Origin: Rhabdothermincola salaria
Lineage (GTDB): Bacteria; Actinomycetota; Acidimicrobiia; Acidimicrobiales; Acidimicrobilacustridaceae
DNA length: 64,000 bases
NCBI RefSeq assembly: GCF_021246445.1
Contig: NZ_JAJQXW010000004.1
Location: forward strand, 219,945 to 283,944
Direction: 5' to 3'
The notes under the pieces are model-generated. The model was not told the origin of the DNA. It saw only the letters and a program-made list of their open reading frames with translations, and did no database searches. Shown here piece by piece: positions 33,570 through 41,967 of this stretch. Position numbers and translations under genes: made by a program. Position 1 is the first letter of the stretch. Every line of letters begins with the position of its first letter.

Positions 33570-33654
33570 CGGAGGGAGTGGGATTCGAACCCACGGTGAG
33601 TTTCCCCACACACGCTTTCCAAGCGTGCCGATTCGGCCGCTCTCGCACCCCTCC
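33570..33654 (-). tRNA. tRNA-Ser (GGA)
   Basis: An 85-base class II tRNA with acceptor stem GGAGGGG/TCCCTCC (one G-U pair), G73, long variable arm and TTCGAAT T-loop. The anticodon is GGA (33620-33618). CCA is not encoded. Confidence 0.97.
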
Positions 33655-33702
33655 AGGTGCCACCCGCCCGGGGAGCCGGGCGGACGATCGCAGCGATGAG
33701 GG

Positions 33703-33708
33703 TATCGT
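33703..33708 (+). promoter_or_regulatory. -10 element for SRP RNA
   Basis: TATCGT lies about 10-25 bases before the likely 5' end of the SRP RNA. No convincing -35 is seen. Confidence 0.45.
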
Positions 33709-33729
33709 GTCGCAAGGCCCGCTCTCGCG

Positions 33730-33837
33730 TGTGGCGGTCGGGTCCTGTGCAATCGAAGCCTGTGAACCGAGTCAGGGCCGGAAGGCAGCAGCTCTCAGCG
33801 GGACCTTCGATGTGCCGCAGGTCGCCTGACCGTCACA
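33730..33837 (+). ncRNA. ffs: signal recognition particle RNA (small bacterial type)
   Basis: The conserved apical domain GTCAGGGCCGGAAGGCAGCA is present with the GGAAGG-type tetraloop and the symmetric and asymmetric internal loops that bind Ffh. The arms pair along the whole length: TGTGGCGGTC at the 5' end with GACCGTCACA at the 3' end, and AATCGAAG with CTTCGATG. CCCGCTC (33718-33724) can also pair with GAGCGGG (33843-33849), so the mature ends may be a little wider. Position immediately before dnaX is conserved. Confidence 0.95.
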
Positions 33838-33847
33838 CGGGGGAGCG

Positions 33848-33867
33848 GGCCCGGCCGCGCCCGGGCC
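33848..33867 (+). terminator. terminator after SRP RNA
   Basis: GGCCCGG and CCGGGCC form a 7-bp stem around CCGCGC, followed by TCTCCCC. Confidence 0.6.
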
Positions 33868-33941
33868 TCTCCCCGCCAGACCCCGGGCCGATCCGCCGCC
33901 GGTGAGCCCGGGATCCGGAGGGCGCCGTCACCGACGATCGG

Positions 33942-33947
33942 TAGGCT
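33942..33947 (+). promoter_or_regulatory. -10 element of dnaX (leaderless)
   Basis: TAGGCT, nine bases before the ATG at 33957. Confidence 0.5.
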
Positions 33948-33956
33948 CGGATCCCG

Positions 33957-35993
33957 ATGTCGTACCAGTCGCTCTACCGTCGCTACCGTCCCCGCCGCTT
34001 CGCCGAGGTGCGCGGCCAGCAGCACCTGGTCTCGGCCCTGCGCAACGCCGTGCGCGAAGACCGTGTGGGCCACGCCTACCTGCTCAGCGGCCCCCGGGGC
34101 ACGGGCAAGACCTCCACCGCTCGCATCCTGGCCAAGGTCCTCAACTGCGAGAACCCGGTCGACGGCGAGCCGTGCTGCGAGTGCCCGTCGTGCGTGGCCA
34201 TCGAGGCCGGCACCAGCTTCGACGTCCACGAGCTCGACGCCGCCTCCAACAACGGCGTGGAAGCCGTGCGAGAGCTCATCGCCAAGGCGTCGCTGGGCAC
34301 CCCGGGGCGCACCAAGGTGTACATCCTCGACGAGGTCCACATGCTCTCGAGCGCGGCGTCGAACGCCTTGCTCAAGACCCTCGAGGAGCCGCCCGAGCAC
34401 GTGGTGTTCGTGCTGGCCACCACCGATCCGCAGAAGGTGCTGCCCACCATCCGCAGCCGCACCCAGCACTTCGAGGTGCACCTGCTGCCGGCCACCGACC
34501 TCGAGTCGCTGGTCGACGACGTCGTCGCCGACGCCGGCCTCGACGTCGACGAGGTGGGCAAGGCCTACGTGCTGCGCGCCGGTGGCGGGTCGGCCCGCGA
34601 CACCCTCTCGGCGCTCGACCGCGTCGTGGCCGCCGGCGGGGTGCCCGACGAGGCCGACGCCCTCGACGAGCTGGTCGAGGCGCTCTGCGACCGCGACACC
34701 GCACGGGCGCTCGTCGCCGTCGACGCCGCGCTGGCCCGCGGCCGCAGCCCCCGGGTCCTCGGTGAGTCGCTCATCGCCCGCCTGCGCGACGTGTTCCTCG
34801 CCGCGGTGCGGGCCGACCTGTCCCGCCTCACCGAGGCCGACCAACAACGCTGCCACGACCACGCCGAACGCCTCGGAGCCGCCGGTGCCACCCGGGCGCT
34901 CGAGGTCCTCGGCGACGCCTTCGTCGGTATCCAGGACGCCCTCGACCCGCGCATCCCGCTCGAGGTCGCCCTCGTCCGTCTCACCCGGGCCGACGCCGAC
35001 ACCTCCCCCGCGGCGCTCGCCGAACGGCTCACCCGTCTCGAACGGGCCCTCGCCGAGGGCGGCACGGTCGCCGCGCCGGCCGCCCCTCGCAGACCGGCGC
35101 CGTCAGCAGCCCCCGCCTCGGACGCCACACCCGCTCCGGATCCGGCGCCCGCCAGCGCCGCCGCGCCCGCAGCCCCGTCCACCTCGGCGTCTCCCGCCGA
35201 GGCCGAGCCCGAGAACGAGGACGACGGGCCGACCGCCCCCACCGGCCCCGGGCCGCGGTCCGGTGCGGGAGGACGACCGGGCGACGTGGCCCGCGAGCAG
35301 CTGGCCCGGGCCCGCGGCGCCGAGGGGGCACCTGCTCGCCCGCCCGCACCGGCCGACCCGGTCGCCACCGAGCGACCCCCCTCCCCTCCGCCCCGGCGCC
35401 CCGGACCCCCGTCCCGCCGTGCCCCCGGGGCTCCCGCGCCGTCCCCCCGGCCCGACCGCACGCCGGCTCCGACGCCGCCGTCCGCTGCACCCGGTCCGCC
35501 GTCGGCCGACCCGCCCGCCGACGCGCCTACCGCGGCCACCACCACGCCCCCGTCGGGCCAGGCCCTGCCCGACCGCGACATGCTCACCATCGCGTGGGGC
35601 GACACCGTGCTGAGTTCGCTCCCCCAGAAGGCCAAGGTGCGCTTCGCGGGCGGCCGGTGGGTCACGGTCGAGGACGGCGTCGCCGTGTTCGGGCTGCCCA
35701 ACGCGGTGCACGCCCAGCGCTGCGAGGAGTGCCGCCCGGACGTCGAGACCGCCTTGGCGGCCCACTTCGGCACCGCGGTCCCGGTCCGTCTCGTCGTCGA
35801 CGAGCACGCCGAAGCCCCCCCGACACCCGGGGCGCCGTCGCGCAGCACCCCCGACCACACCGAGGCCGACGACGACATCGACGTGAGCCAACTGGCCGAT
35901 GCCGACGACGTGGCCGACACCGGCCTCGACCGAGTCACCTCGGTGTTCCCCGGCGCCGAGCTCGTCGACGACGGCACCGACCAGCTCCTCTGA
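33957..35993 (+). CDS. dnaX: DNA polymerase III gamma/tau subunit
   Basis: A 678-residue clamp-loader ATPase. Walker A is GPRGTGKT at 45-52; a zinc site uses Cys64, Cys73 or Cys74, Cys76 and Cys79; Walker B is YILDEVHML and the SRC-type arginine finger lies near [10 protein letters not shown]. Domains I-III extend to about residue 360. A Pro/Ala-rich linker of about 165 residues follows, then a C-terminal domain ([25 protein letters not shown]) that in tau contacts the polymerase. No frameshift slippery site is evident, so a single tau-like product is expected. It heads dnaX-ybaB-recR. Confidence 0.97.
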   Translation: MSYQSLYRRYRPRRFAEVRGQQHLVSALRNAVREDRVGHAYLLSGPRGTGKTSTARILAKVLNCENPVDGEPCCECPSCVAIEAGTSFDVHELDAASNNGVEAVRELIAKASLGTPGRTKVYILDEVHMLSSAASNALLKTLEEPPEHVVFVLATTDPQKVLPTIRSRTQHFEVHLLPATDLESLVDDVVADAGLDVDEVGKAYVLRAGGGSARDTLSALDRVVAAGGVPDEADALDELVEALCDRDTARALVAVDAALARGRSPRVLGESLIARLRDVFLAAVRADLSRLTEADQQRCHDHAERLGAAGATRALEVLGDAFVGIQDALDPRIPLEVALVRLTRADADTSPAALAERLTRLERALAEGGTVAAPAAPRRPAPSAAPASDATPAPDPAPASAAAPAAPSTSASPAEAEPENEDDGPTAPTGPGPRSGAGGRPGDVAREQLARARGAEGAPARPPAPADPVATERPPSPPPRRPGPPSRRAPGAPAPSPRPDRTPAPTPPSAAPGPPSADPPADAPTAATTTPPSGQALPDRDMLTIAWGDTVLSSLPQKAKVRFAGGRWVTVEDGVAVFGLPNAVHAQRCEECRPDVETALAAHFGTAVPVRLVVDEHAEAPPTPGAPSRSTPDHTEADDDIDVSQLADADDVADTGLDRVTSVFPGAELVDDGTDQLL

Positions 35994-36025
35994 GCCCCCC
36001 ACCCACCCAGACCAGGAGCCCCGAC

Positions 36026-36487
36026 GTGAACGACTCCCTCGACCTCAACGCCATCCTCGGCCAGGCCATGGAGATGCAACAGCAGCTCCTCGAGGCCCAG
36101 GCCGCCGCCGCCGACGCGGAGGTGACCGGCCACGCCGGCGGCGGTGCCGTCACCGTGACCGTCACGGGAGGCCTCGAGTTCCGCTCGGTCTCGATCCGCC
36201 CCGATGCCGTCGACCCCGACGACGTGGAGATGCTGGAGGACCTCGTGCTGGCGGCGCTGCAGGACGCCATGGGCCAGGTCGGCGAGATGCAGCAGAGCTC
36301 CCTCGGCGGCCTCGACATGGGCGCCCTCGGCGGCCTCGGCGGCCTGGGTGGCACGGCCGGAGCGGGCGGGCCCGCCGACCTCGACATGGGCGCCCTGCTC
36401 GGCGGCGTGATCGAGACCGACGCCACCGACGCCGACGGGGACGACGACGACCACACGACCGGTGGCGAGGGCTCGACCGGCTCGTGA
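36026..36487 (+). CDS. ybaB: YbaB/EbfC nucleoid-associated protein
   Basis: A 153-residue member of the YbaB/EbfC family, a dimeric DNA-binding protein with a tweezer shape. The N-terminal helix [25 protein letters not shown] and the strands [21 protein letters not shown] match the family. After about residue 95 it has an unusual Gly/Ala/Leu-rich extension with GGLGGLGG units and an acidic tail, making it longer than the usual 100-110 residues. GTG at 36026 has AGGAG eight bases upstream. Its stop overlaps the recR start (GTGA). Confidence 0.9.
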   Translation: MNDSLDLNAILGQAMEMQQQLLEAQAAAADAEVTGHAGGGAVTVTVTGGLEFRSVSIRPDAVDPDDVEMLEDLVLAALQDAMGQVGEMQQSSLGGLDMGALGGLGGLGGTAGAGGPADLDMGALLGGVIETDATDADGDDDDHTTGGEGSTGS

Positions 36488-37086
36488 GCGTCTACGCCGG
36501 ACCCGTCCAGGACCTCATCGACGAACTGGGCCGCCTGCCGGGGGTCGGACCCAAGTCCGCCCAGCGCATCGCCTTCCACCTGCTCAAGGTGTCGCCCGAC
36601 GACGCCGCCCGCCTGGCCCGGGCCATCACCGTGGCCAAGGAACGGGTCACGTTCTGCACCCGGTGCTTCAACATCGCCGAAGGCGCCGAGTGCGGCATCT
36701 GCAACGACCCCCGACGGGAGGCCGGCCTGGTGTGCGTGGTCGAGGAGTCCCGCGACATCGTGGCCGTCGAGAAGACCGGCGAGTACAAGGGCCGCTACCA
36801 CGTGCTGCAGGGCGCCATCAGCCCCATCGAGGGCATCGGCCCGGACCAGCTGCGCGTCAAGGAGCTGCTGGCTCGCCTCGAGCCCGAGGGGATCACCGAG
36901 GTGATCCTGTGCACCAACCCGAACATCGAAGGCGAGGCCACCGCCATGTACCTGGGTCGGCTCCTCAAGCCCCTCGGCCTCGCCGTCACCCGCATCGCCA
37001 GCGGCCTTCCGGTCGGCGGCGATCTCGAGTACGCCGACGAGCTCACCCTCGGCCGCGCCCTCGAGGGCCGACGCGCCGTCGAGTAG
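36484..37086 (+). CDS. recR: recombination mediator RecR
   Basis: A 200-residue protein of the RecFOR pathway that helps load RecA at gaps. Residues 9-50 carry the helix-hairpin-helix [20 protein letters not shown], the C4 zinc finger uses Cys58, Cys61, Cys70 and Cys73, and the Toprim domain starts at [14 protein letters not shown] with [19 protein letters not shown]. The C-terminal Walker-B-like [16 protein letters not shown] is complete. GTG at 36484 overlaps ybaB by four bases. Confidence 0.97.
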   Translation: MSVYAGPVQDLIDELGRLPGVGPKSAQRIAFHLLKVSPDDAARLARAITVAKERVTFCTRCFNIAEGAECGICNDPRREAGLVCVVEESRDIVAVEKTGEYKGRYHVLQGAISPIEGIGPDQLRVKELLARLEPEGITEVILCTNPNIEGEATAMYLGRLLKPLGLAVTRIASGLPVGGDLEYADELTLGRALEGRRAVE

Positions 37087-37194
37087 CCCTCCCACCACGA
37101 CGACCGGGCGGCGCGTGCGACGAAGGCCCGACTCGATGGCCCGGACCCTCGCCGCGCGGTGACACCGTCGGGCCGACCGCCCTGGGCGGCTGGG

Positions 37195-38379
37195 TCAGGC
37201 GACCGTCTCGACGAGCAGGGCGTCGCCCTGGCCGCCGCCGCCGCAGAGGGCCGCCGCGCCCTTGCCGCCACCACGCCGCTGGAGCTCCATGAGCAGGTGC
37301 AGCAGCACCCGGTTGCCCGACATCCCGATGGGGTGGCCGAGGGCGATGGCCCCGCCGTTGATGTTGGTGACCTCGTTGGTGATGCCGAGGGTGTCCATGG
37401 AGGCGATGCCGACGGCGGCGAAGGCCTCGTTGAGCTCGAACAGGTCGAGATCGCCCACGTTCATGCCGGCCCGGGCCAGGGCCTTGTTGATGGCGTTGGC
37501 GGGCTGGTTGAGCAACGACGCATCAGGACCGGCGACCTGCCCGAAGCCGAGGATGCGACCGAGCGGCGTCACGCCGAGGCGTTCGGCGACGGCTTCGGAG
37601 CACACGACCATGGCCGAACCCCCGTCGGAGATCTGCGAGGCGTTGCCGGCCGTGATGTTGCCGGCCTTGTCGAAGGCGGGTCGCAGGGCACCCAGGCTCT
37701 CGGCGGTGGTGCCGGGTCGCACCCCTTCGTCCTCGCGGAACACCACCGGGTCGCCCTTGCGCTGGGGGATCTCGACCGGCGTGATCTCGTCGTCGAACAG
37801 GCCGTCCTTCTGGGCCTTGGCCGCCCGCTCGTGGCTGAGGGCGGCGAGCTCGTCCTGGGCCTCGCGGGAGATCCCGGCGCTGGCCGCGTACTTCTCGGTG
37901 CCCGCCCCCATGGCGCACTGGTCGATGGCGCAGAACAGCCCGTCGTACATCATCGAGTCGACGACGGAGGCATCGCCCAGGCGGTAGCCCTGACGGGCGC
38001 CCGGCAGCAGGTAGGGGGCGTTGGTCATCGACTCCATGCCGCCGGCCACCACGATCTCGGCTTCGCCCGTCTGGATCATCATGTCGGCCACGTGCACGGC
38101 GTTGAGACCAGAGAGGCAGACCTTGTTGATGGTGGTGGCGGGAACCTCGAGGGGGACCCCACCGGCGATGGCCGCCTGGCGGGCGGTGAGCTGGCCGGCG
38201 CCGGCGAGCAGCACCTGGCCCATGAGCACGGCGTCGACCTGGTCGCCGGAGATGCCGGCCCGCTCGAGTGCGGCCTTGATGGCGATGCCACCGAGGTCGG
38301 TGCCCTGGAAGCCGGCGAGGGCGCCGGAGAGCTTGCCGATGGGCGTACGTGCGCCCGTGAGGATGACGGATCCAGCCAT
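37195..38379 (-). CDS. acetyl-CoA C-acetyltransferase (thiolase)
   Basis: A 394-residue thiolase that condenses or cleaves acetoacetyl-CoA and longer 3-ketoacyl-CoAs. The nucleophile is Cys88 in NKVCLSG. The NEAFA motif and GGAIALGHPIG provide the catalytic asparagine and histidine, and ALCGGGGQG carries the second cysteine. ATG at 38379 has GGAGGG upstream, and TACACT further upstream is a plausible -10 with a leader of about 35 bases. It lies near the crotonyl-CoA carboxylase/reductase, consistent with the first step of the ethylmalonyl-CoA route, where acetyl-CoA units are condensed. Confidence 0.93.
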   Translation of the reverse strand: MAGSVILTGARTPIGKLSGALAGFQGTDLGGIAIKAALERAGISGDQVDAVLMGQVLLAGAGQLTARQAAIAGGVPLEVPATTINKVCLSGLNAVHVADMMIQTGEAEIVVAGGMESMTNAPYLLPGARQGYRLGDASVVDSMMYDGLFCAIDQCAMGAGTEKYAASAGISREAQDELAALSHERAAKAQKDGLFDDEITPVEIPQRKGDPVVFREDEGVRPGTTAESLGALRPAFDKAGNITAGNASQISDGGSAMVVCSEAVAERLGVTPLGRILGFGQVAGPDASLLNQPANAINKALARAGMNVGDLDLFELNEAFAAVGIASMDTLGITNEVTNINGGAIALGHPIGMSGNRVLLHLLMELQRRGGGKGAAALCGGGGQGDALLVETVA

Positions 38380-38499
38380 GGGTTCCCTCCCGAGGGTGAC
38401 AGGGTCGTCAGTGTAGGGACGCGGGGCCGGGGTCAGCCAGCGCAACGCCCCCCGGCGAGACGGTCGACGGCGGCTCGGGACCCCGACGACACGCCGGGA

Positions 38500-39195
38500 T
38501 CAACCCAGATCGCGTCGGTTGGCGCGCAGGGCCTCGCGCTGGCCGGCCGGGTCGCCGGGCCACGACGGCGCGTCGGCGGCCGCCCGGGCCGCCCGGCCGA
38601 CGGCGGCTCGCACCATGCGACCGACGGGGTCGCCGCCGCCTGCCCTCGGATCGGCCATCGGCGGCTCGGAGATGGAGGGCGCCCCGGCATCAGCCGATCG
38701 ACCACTGCCCCCCAGAGGCACCACGCGCCCGTCGCCGTGGTTGCCCCCTTGGGGGGAGAGGTCGACCGGATCGACGGCCGCATCGAGGTCGGCGGGACCG
38801 GCGGCCGCATCGAGGTCGGCGGTGAGGTCGACGAGGGCGTTGGGCGACGAGGCGAGCTGTTCGATGGTGGTCTCGAGCTCGCGTCGGGCGGCGACGAGGC
38901 GACCGAGTGTCCCGTCGGCCGACCGTCGCACCTGCTCGGCCTCGGCCGTGAGCTCGCGGGCCTGACGCTCGGCCTCGGCGACGAGGTCGGCGGCCCGCTC
39001 CCGTTCGTGGCGGGCCAGCGCCTCGGCCTCGGCGGCCTCCACCCGAGCGCGGGCGACGAGCGCATCGGCATCGGCCTGGGCCCGGGCTCGCGTGGCCGCG
39101 GCCTCCACCTCGGCGCGCCCGATGATGGCGTCGGCCTCGGCCCGCGCCCGCGCCAGCAGGGCGGTGGCATCGATGTCGTCGGGGGTGGGGCCCAT
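38500..39195 (-). CDS. Ala/Glu-rich coiled-coil protein
   Basis: A 231-residue protein of unknown function. Residues about 10-115 form a long helix or coiled coil rich in Ala, Glu and Arg (RARAEADAIIGRAEVEAAATRARAQ in part), similar in composition to DivIVA-like and ATP synthase b-like helices. A linker with acidic DLDAAAG repeats follows, and the C-terminal 50 residues are basic and Ala-rich. ATG at 39195 is chosen because GAGGAGG lies six bases upstream; a longer GTG/ATG start at 39249 or 39243 is less likely. No membrane segment is present. A scaffold or polar-growth role is only a guess. Confidence 0.7.
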   Translation of the reverse strand: MGPTPDDIDATALLARARAEADAIIGRAEVEAAATRARAQADADALVARARVEAAEAEALARHERERAADLVAEAERQARELTAEAEQVRRSADGTLGRLVAARRELETTIEQLASSPNALVDLTADLDAAAGPADLDAAVDPVDLSPQGGNHGDGRVVPLGGSGRSADAGAPSISEPPMADPRAGGGDPVGRMVRAAVGRAARAAADAPSWPGDPAGQREALRANRRDLG

Positions 39196-39352
39196 CAGTG
39201 CCTCCTCGCGCCGCACGAGCCGAACGCTGTGCGTGACGGGCATGCTCACACTACCCAGGGTGGTCGGTTGATGTGCGGACCGGGTGGGGCCTCCCGGAGG
39301 CCCTTCGGTGACGACCGCGTCAGCTTCCTGGCACGGCGACCCGGGACGCCGC

Positions 39353-39358
39353 TACCTT
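39353..39358 (+). promoter_or_regulatory. -10 element of ccr (leaderless)
   Basis: TACCTT, six bases before the ATG at 39365. Confidence 0.5.
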
Positions 39359-39364
39359 GCCGCC

Positions 39365-40705
39365 ATGCAGCCCATCCTCGACGCCATCTCGGCCGGTGCC
39401 TCCTCCGAGGAGTTCGCCGCCCTGGAACTGCCGGAGTCCTACCGGGCCGTGGTCGTCCGCAAGGACGAACAGACCATGTTCGAGGGCATGGACTCGGCCG
39501 ACAAGGACCCCCGCCGCGCCCTACACGTCCAGGAGATCGCGCGCCCGGAGCTGGCGCCCGACGAGGCGGTCATCGCGGTGATGGCCAGCTCCATCAACTT
39601 CAACACCGTGTGGACCTCGATCTTCGAACCGCTGCCCACGTTCGGGTTCCTCACGCGCCTCGGCAAGGAGAGCTACTGGGGCAAGCGCCACGACCAGGAC
39701 TTCCACAACGTGGGGTCGGACGCGTCGGGTGTGGTGCTGCGCGTCGGCTCGGCGGTGCGCAAGTGGAAGCCGGGAGACAAGGTCGTGGTGCACTGCAACC
39801 ACGTCGACGACCAGGACCCGTCGAGCCACAACGACTCGATGCTCGGCGACAACCAGCGCATCTGGGGCTTCGAGACCAACTACGGCGGTCTGGCCGACCT
39901 GTCGGTGGTGAAGGCCAACCAGCTGATGCCCAAGCCGGCCCACCTCACCTGGGAGGAGGCCGCCGTCAACGCCCTGTGCAACTCCACCAGCTACCGCATG
40001 CTGGTCTCACCGCACGCCGCCGCCATGAAGCAGGGCGACGCCGTGCTCGTCTGGGGGGCCACCGGAGGTCTCGGCGGCTACGCGGTGCAGTACGTGCTCA
40101 ACGGCGGGGGGACGCCCGTCGGGGTGGTCTCCTCACCCGAGAAGGCCGAGCTGCTGCGTGACCTCGGTTGCGAAGCCGTCATCGACCGCAAGGCCGCCGG
40201 CTATCGCTTCTGGGCCGACGAGCACACCCAGGACGAAGCCGAGTGGCGCCGTCTCGGCAAGGACATCCGGGGGCTGATCGGCCGCGACGTCGACATCGTC
40301 TTCGAGCACCCGGGACGTCAGACGTTCGGGGCGTCGGTGTTCGTGGCCGCCCGGGGCGGCACCATCGTCACCTGTGCCGCCACCAGCGGCTTCATGATCG
40401 AGTACGACAACCGCCACCTCTGGATGAAGCTCAAGCGCATCGTGAGCTCGCACTTCGCCAACTACGCCGAGGCCTGGGCCGCCAACGAGCTCATCCGGCA
40501 GGGCAAGGTGCAACCCATCCTGTCGGCCGTCTACCCCCTCACCGAGACGGGCGAAGCCGCCTACCAGGTGCACAAGAACCTCCACGAAGGCAAGATCGGG
40601 GTGCTGTGCCTGGCTCCCGAGGAGGGGTTGGGCATCGACGATCCCGAGTTCCGCGCCCAGGTCGGCGAAGATCGCATCACCGCCTTCCGCCGTCACGGCG
40701 CCTGA
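39365..40705 (+). CDS. ccr: crotonyl-CoA carboxylase/reductase
   Basis: A 446-residue NADPH-dependent enzyme that reductively carboxylates crotonyl-CoA to ethylmalonyl-CoA. The medium-chain dehydrogenase fold has the cofactor motif VWGATGGLGGYAVQYV. Residues known to hold CO2 in the characterised Kitasatospora enzyme appear to be conserved here as Asn80 (INFNTVW), Phe169-Glu170 (WGFETNYGG) and His363 (SSHFANY), which separates it from simple reductases. The gene is complete and is followed 24 bases later by the epimerase. The product can feed the ethylmalonyl-CoA pathway or supply extender units; the ethylmalonyl-CoA mutase is not in the window. Confidence 0.95.
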   Translation: MQPILDAISAGASSEEFAALELPESYRAVVVRKDEQTMFEGMDSADKDPRRALHVQEIARPELAPDEAVIAVMASSINFNTVWTSIFEPLPTFGFLTRLGKESYWGKRHDQDFHNVGSDASGVVLRVGSAVRKWKPGDKVVVHCNHVDDQDPSSHNDSMLGDNQRIWGFETNYGGLADLSVVKANQLMPKPAHLTWEEAAVNALCNSTSYRMLVSPHAAAMKQGDAVLVWGATGGLGGYAVQYVLNGGGTPVGVVSSPEKAELLRDLGCEAVIDRKAAGYRFWADEHTQDEAEWRRLGKDIRGLIGRDVDIVFEHPGRQTFGASVFVAARGGTIVTCAATSGFMIEYDNRHLWMKLKRIVSSHFANYAEAWAANELIRQGKVQPILSAVYPLTETGEAAYQVHKNLHEGKIGVLCLAPEEGLGIDDPEFRAQVGEDRITAFRRHGA

Positions 40706-40729
40706 CCCCACCCCCCGAGGAGCACCCCC

Positions 40730-41206
40730 ATGAGCATCTCCACCCGCCGCCCCGGAGACGAGGACCCCGGCGTGCAGTCCACCCAGTCGGGGGCCACCCG
40801 GCCGCTGCTCACCGAGATCGATCACATCGCCATCGCCGTGCCCGACCTCGGCGAGGGCATCGACTACTACCGCGAGACCTTCGGCGCCACCGTCGAGCAC
40901 CGCGAGGTGGTCGAGAGCGACGGGGTCGAGGAGGCCCTCCTGCGGGTGGCGGAGAGCTACGTGCAGCTCCTCACCCCCACCCGACCGGACTCCACCGTCG
41001 CCAAGTGGCTCGACAAGAAGGGCGGCCCGGGCATCCACCACGTGGGCTACCGGGTGGCCGACTGCGCCGAGGCCCTCGACTCGGTGAAGCGCCAGGGCTT
41101 CCGTGTCCTCGACGAGGAACCCCGTCCGGGCTCCCGTGGCACCACCGTGGCGTTCATCCACCCCAAGGACGCCCTCGGGACCCTCATCGAGCTCGTCCAG
41201 GAGTGA
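40730..41206 (+). CDS. mce: methylmalonyl-CoA/ethylmalonyl-CoA epimerase
   Basis: A 158-residue VOC-fold epimerase that interconverts the 2R and 2S forms of methylmalonyl-CoA and ethylmalonyl-CoA. Metal ligands are visible as His in TEIDHIAIAVPD, His in GGPGIHHVGYRV and Glu in TLIELVQE, with the usual two beta-alpha-beta-beta-beta repeats. About 25 residues precede the fold. ATG at 40730 has GAGGAG upstream. It is co-directional with ccr and would link PccB or Ccr products to the B12-dependent mutases. Confidence 0.93.
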   Translation: MSISTRRPGDEDPGVQSTQSGATRPLLTEIDHIAIAVPDLGEGIDYYRETFGATVEHREVVESDGVEEALLRVAESYVQLLTPTRPDSTVAKWLDKKGGPGIHHVGYRVADCAEALDSVKRQGFRVLDEEPRPGSRGTTVAFIHPKDALGTLIELVQE

Positions 41207-41211
41207 CCACA

Positions 41212-41238
41212 CCGGGCCGCGGCGAGCGCCCGGCCCGG
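41212..41238 (+). terminator. hairpin after epimerase gene
   Basis: CCGGGCCG (41212-41219) pairs perfectly with CGGCCCGG (41231-41238) around an 11-base loop, between convergent genes. Confidence 0.6.
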
Positions 41239-41270
41239 CCGCCGAGACGTCGCCGGGTCGGGGCGAGGGG

Positions 41271-41852
41271 CTAGGCGCAGTTCACGCCCCGCCAGCGATC
41301 GACCTCGCTGGCGGCGGCACCGACCTCGCCCTGCGCCGGGTAGGTGTCGATGCGCCGGCGGGCATCGGCCGCGCTCGACGTCCCCCGAACCTCGTCGGCC
41401 AGCCACCCGGTGAAGTCGGCCAGCACCACGAGCGGCTCCGACAGCGCCGCGGGGGCACCCGGCTGGGCCGAGGCATAGAGCGCCGCGTCACGCCGGGCGT
41501 CCATCTCCACCCGCATCCTCTCGTCGGGCCAGCTCACGCCGTCGCGGGGGATCAGGTCGGGGACGGGCAGCACCTCGGCGAGGACGACGCAGACATCCAC
41601 CGAGCCGGCACCCCCGGGCGCGGGCGGAGCGGGAGGGACGACCGAAGGGGCAGGGGCGGGGGGCGCGGTCGTTGGTTCGGGCACCGTCGTGGTCGTGGTC
41701 GTCGTGGTGGTGACGACGGTGGTCGTCGACGACGTCGAGGTCGAGGTGGTGGTCGTGGCGGCGGCGTCGTCGCCTCCGCTCGAGCAGCTCGAGGCGAGCA
41801 CCACCACGGCGAGCAGGGCGACGAGGGCGAGCGGGCGGCGGAGCAGCGACAT
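41271..41852 (-). CDS. Thr-rich lipoprotein of unknown function
   Basis: A 193-residue predicted lipoprotein. The signal peptide MSLLRRPLALVALLAVVVLA ends in the lipobox ASSC. A low-complexity linker of Thr, Ser, Val and Pro (including a run of nine Thr) spans about residues 31-75. A compact helical C-terminal domain with two cysteines (VDVCVVLAEVLP and RGVNCA) follows. No family is recognised. ATG at 41852 is preceded by a TAGAGT -10 eight bases upstream. Thr-rich linkers of this sort are probably flexible, glycosylated wall spacers. Confidence 0.78.
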   Translation of the reverse strand: MSLLRRPLALVALLAVVVLASSCSSGGDDAAATTTTSTSTSSTTTVVTTTTTTTTTVPEPTTAPPAPAPSVVPPAPPAPGGAGSVDVCVVLAEVLPVPDLIPRDGVSWPDERMRVEMDARRDAALYASAQPGAPAALSEPLVVLADFTGWLADEVRGTSSAADARRRIDTYPAQGEVGAAASEVDRWRGVNCA

Positions 41853-41860
41853 CACGGCCG

Positions 41861-41866
41861 ACTCTA
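41861..41866 (-). promoter_or_regulatory. -10 element of Thr-rich lipoprotein gene (leaderless)
   Basis: TAGAGT on the minus strand, eight bases before the ATG at 41852. Confidence 0.5.
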
Positions 41867-41952
41867 GGCACGCCGCCGGGCGGCGGGGGGCCACCCACCG
41901 CCCAGCTCCCGGCGGCCGCGCCCCGGCGAGCGCTCGACGGGGGTCGTCCCGC

Positions 41953-41958
41953 TACGGT
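41953..41958 (+). promoter_or_regulatory. -10 element of xseA operon (leaderless)
   Basis: TACGGT, nine bases before the ATG at 41968. Confidence 0.5.
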
Positions 41959-41967
41959 GCTGGGCCC

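Noticed and set aside
33031..33663. Longer start for the ferritin-like protein
   Set aside because: The extension covers the tRNA-Ser (GGA) gene and terminator, so ATG 33501 is preferred.
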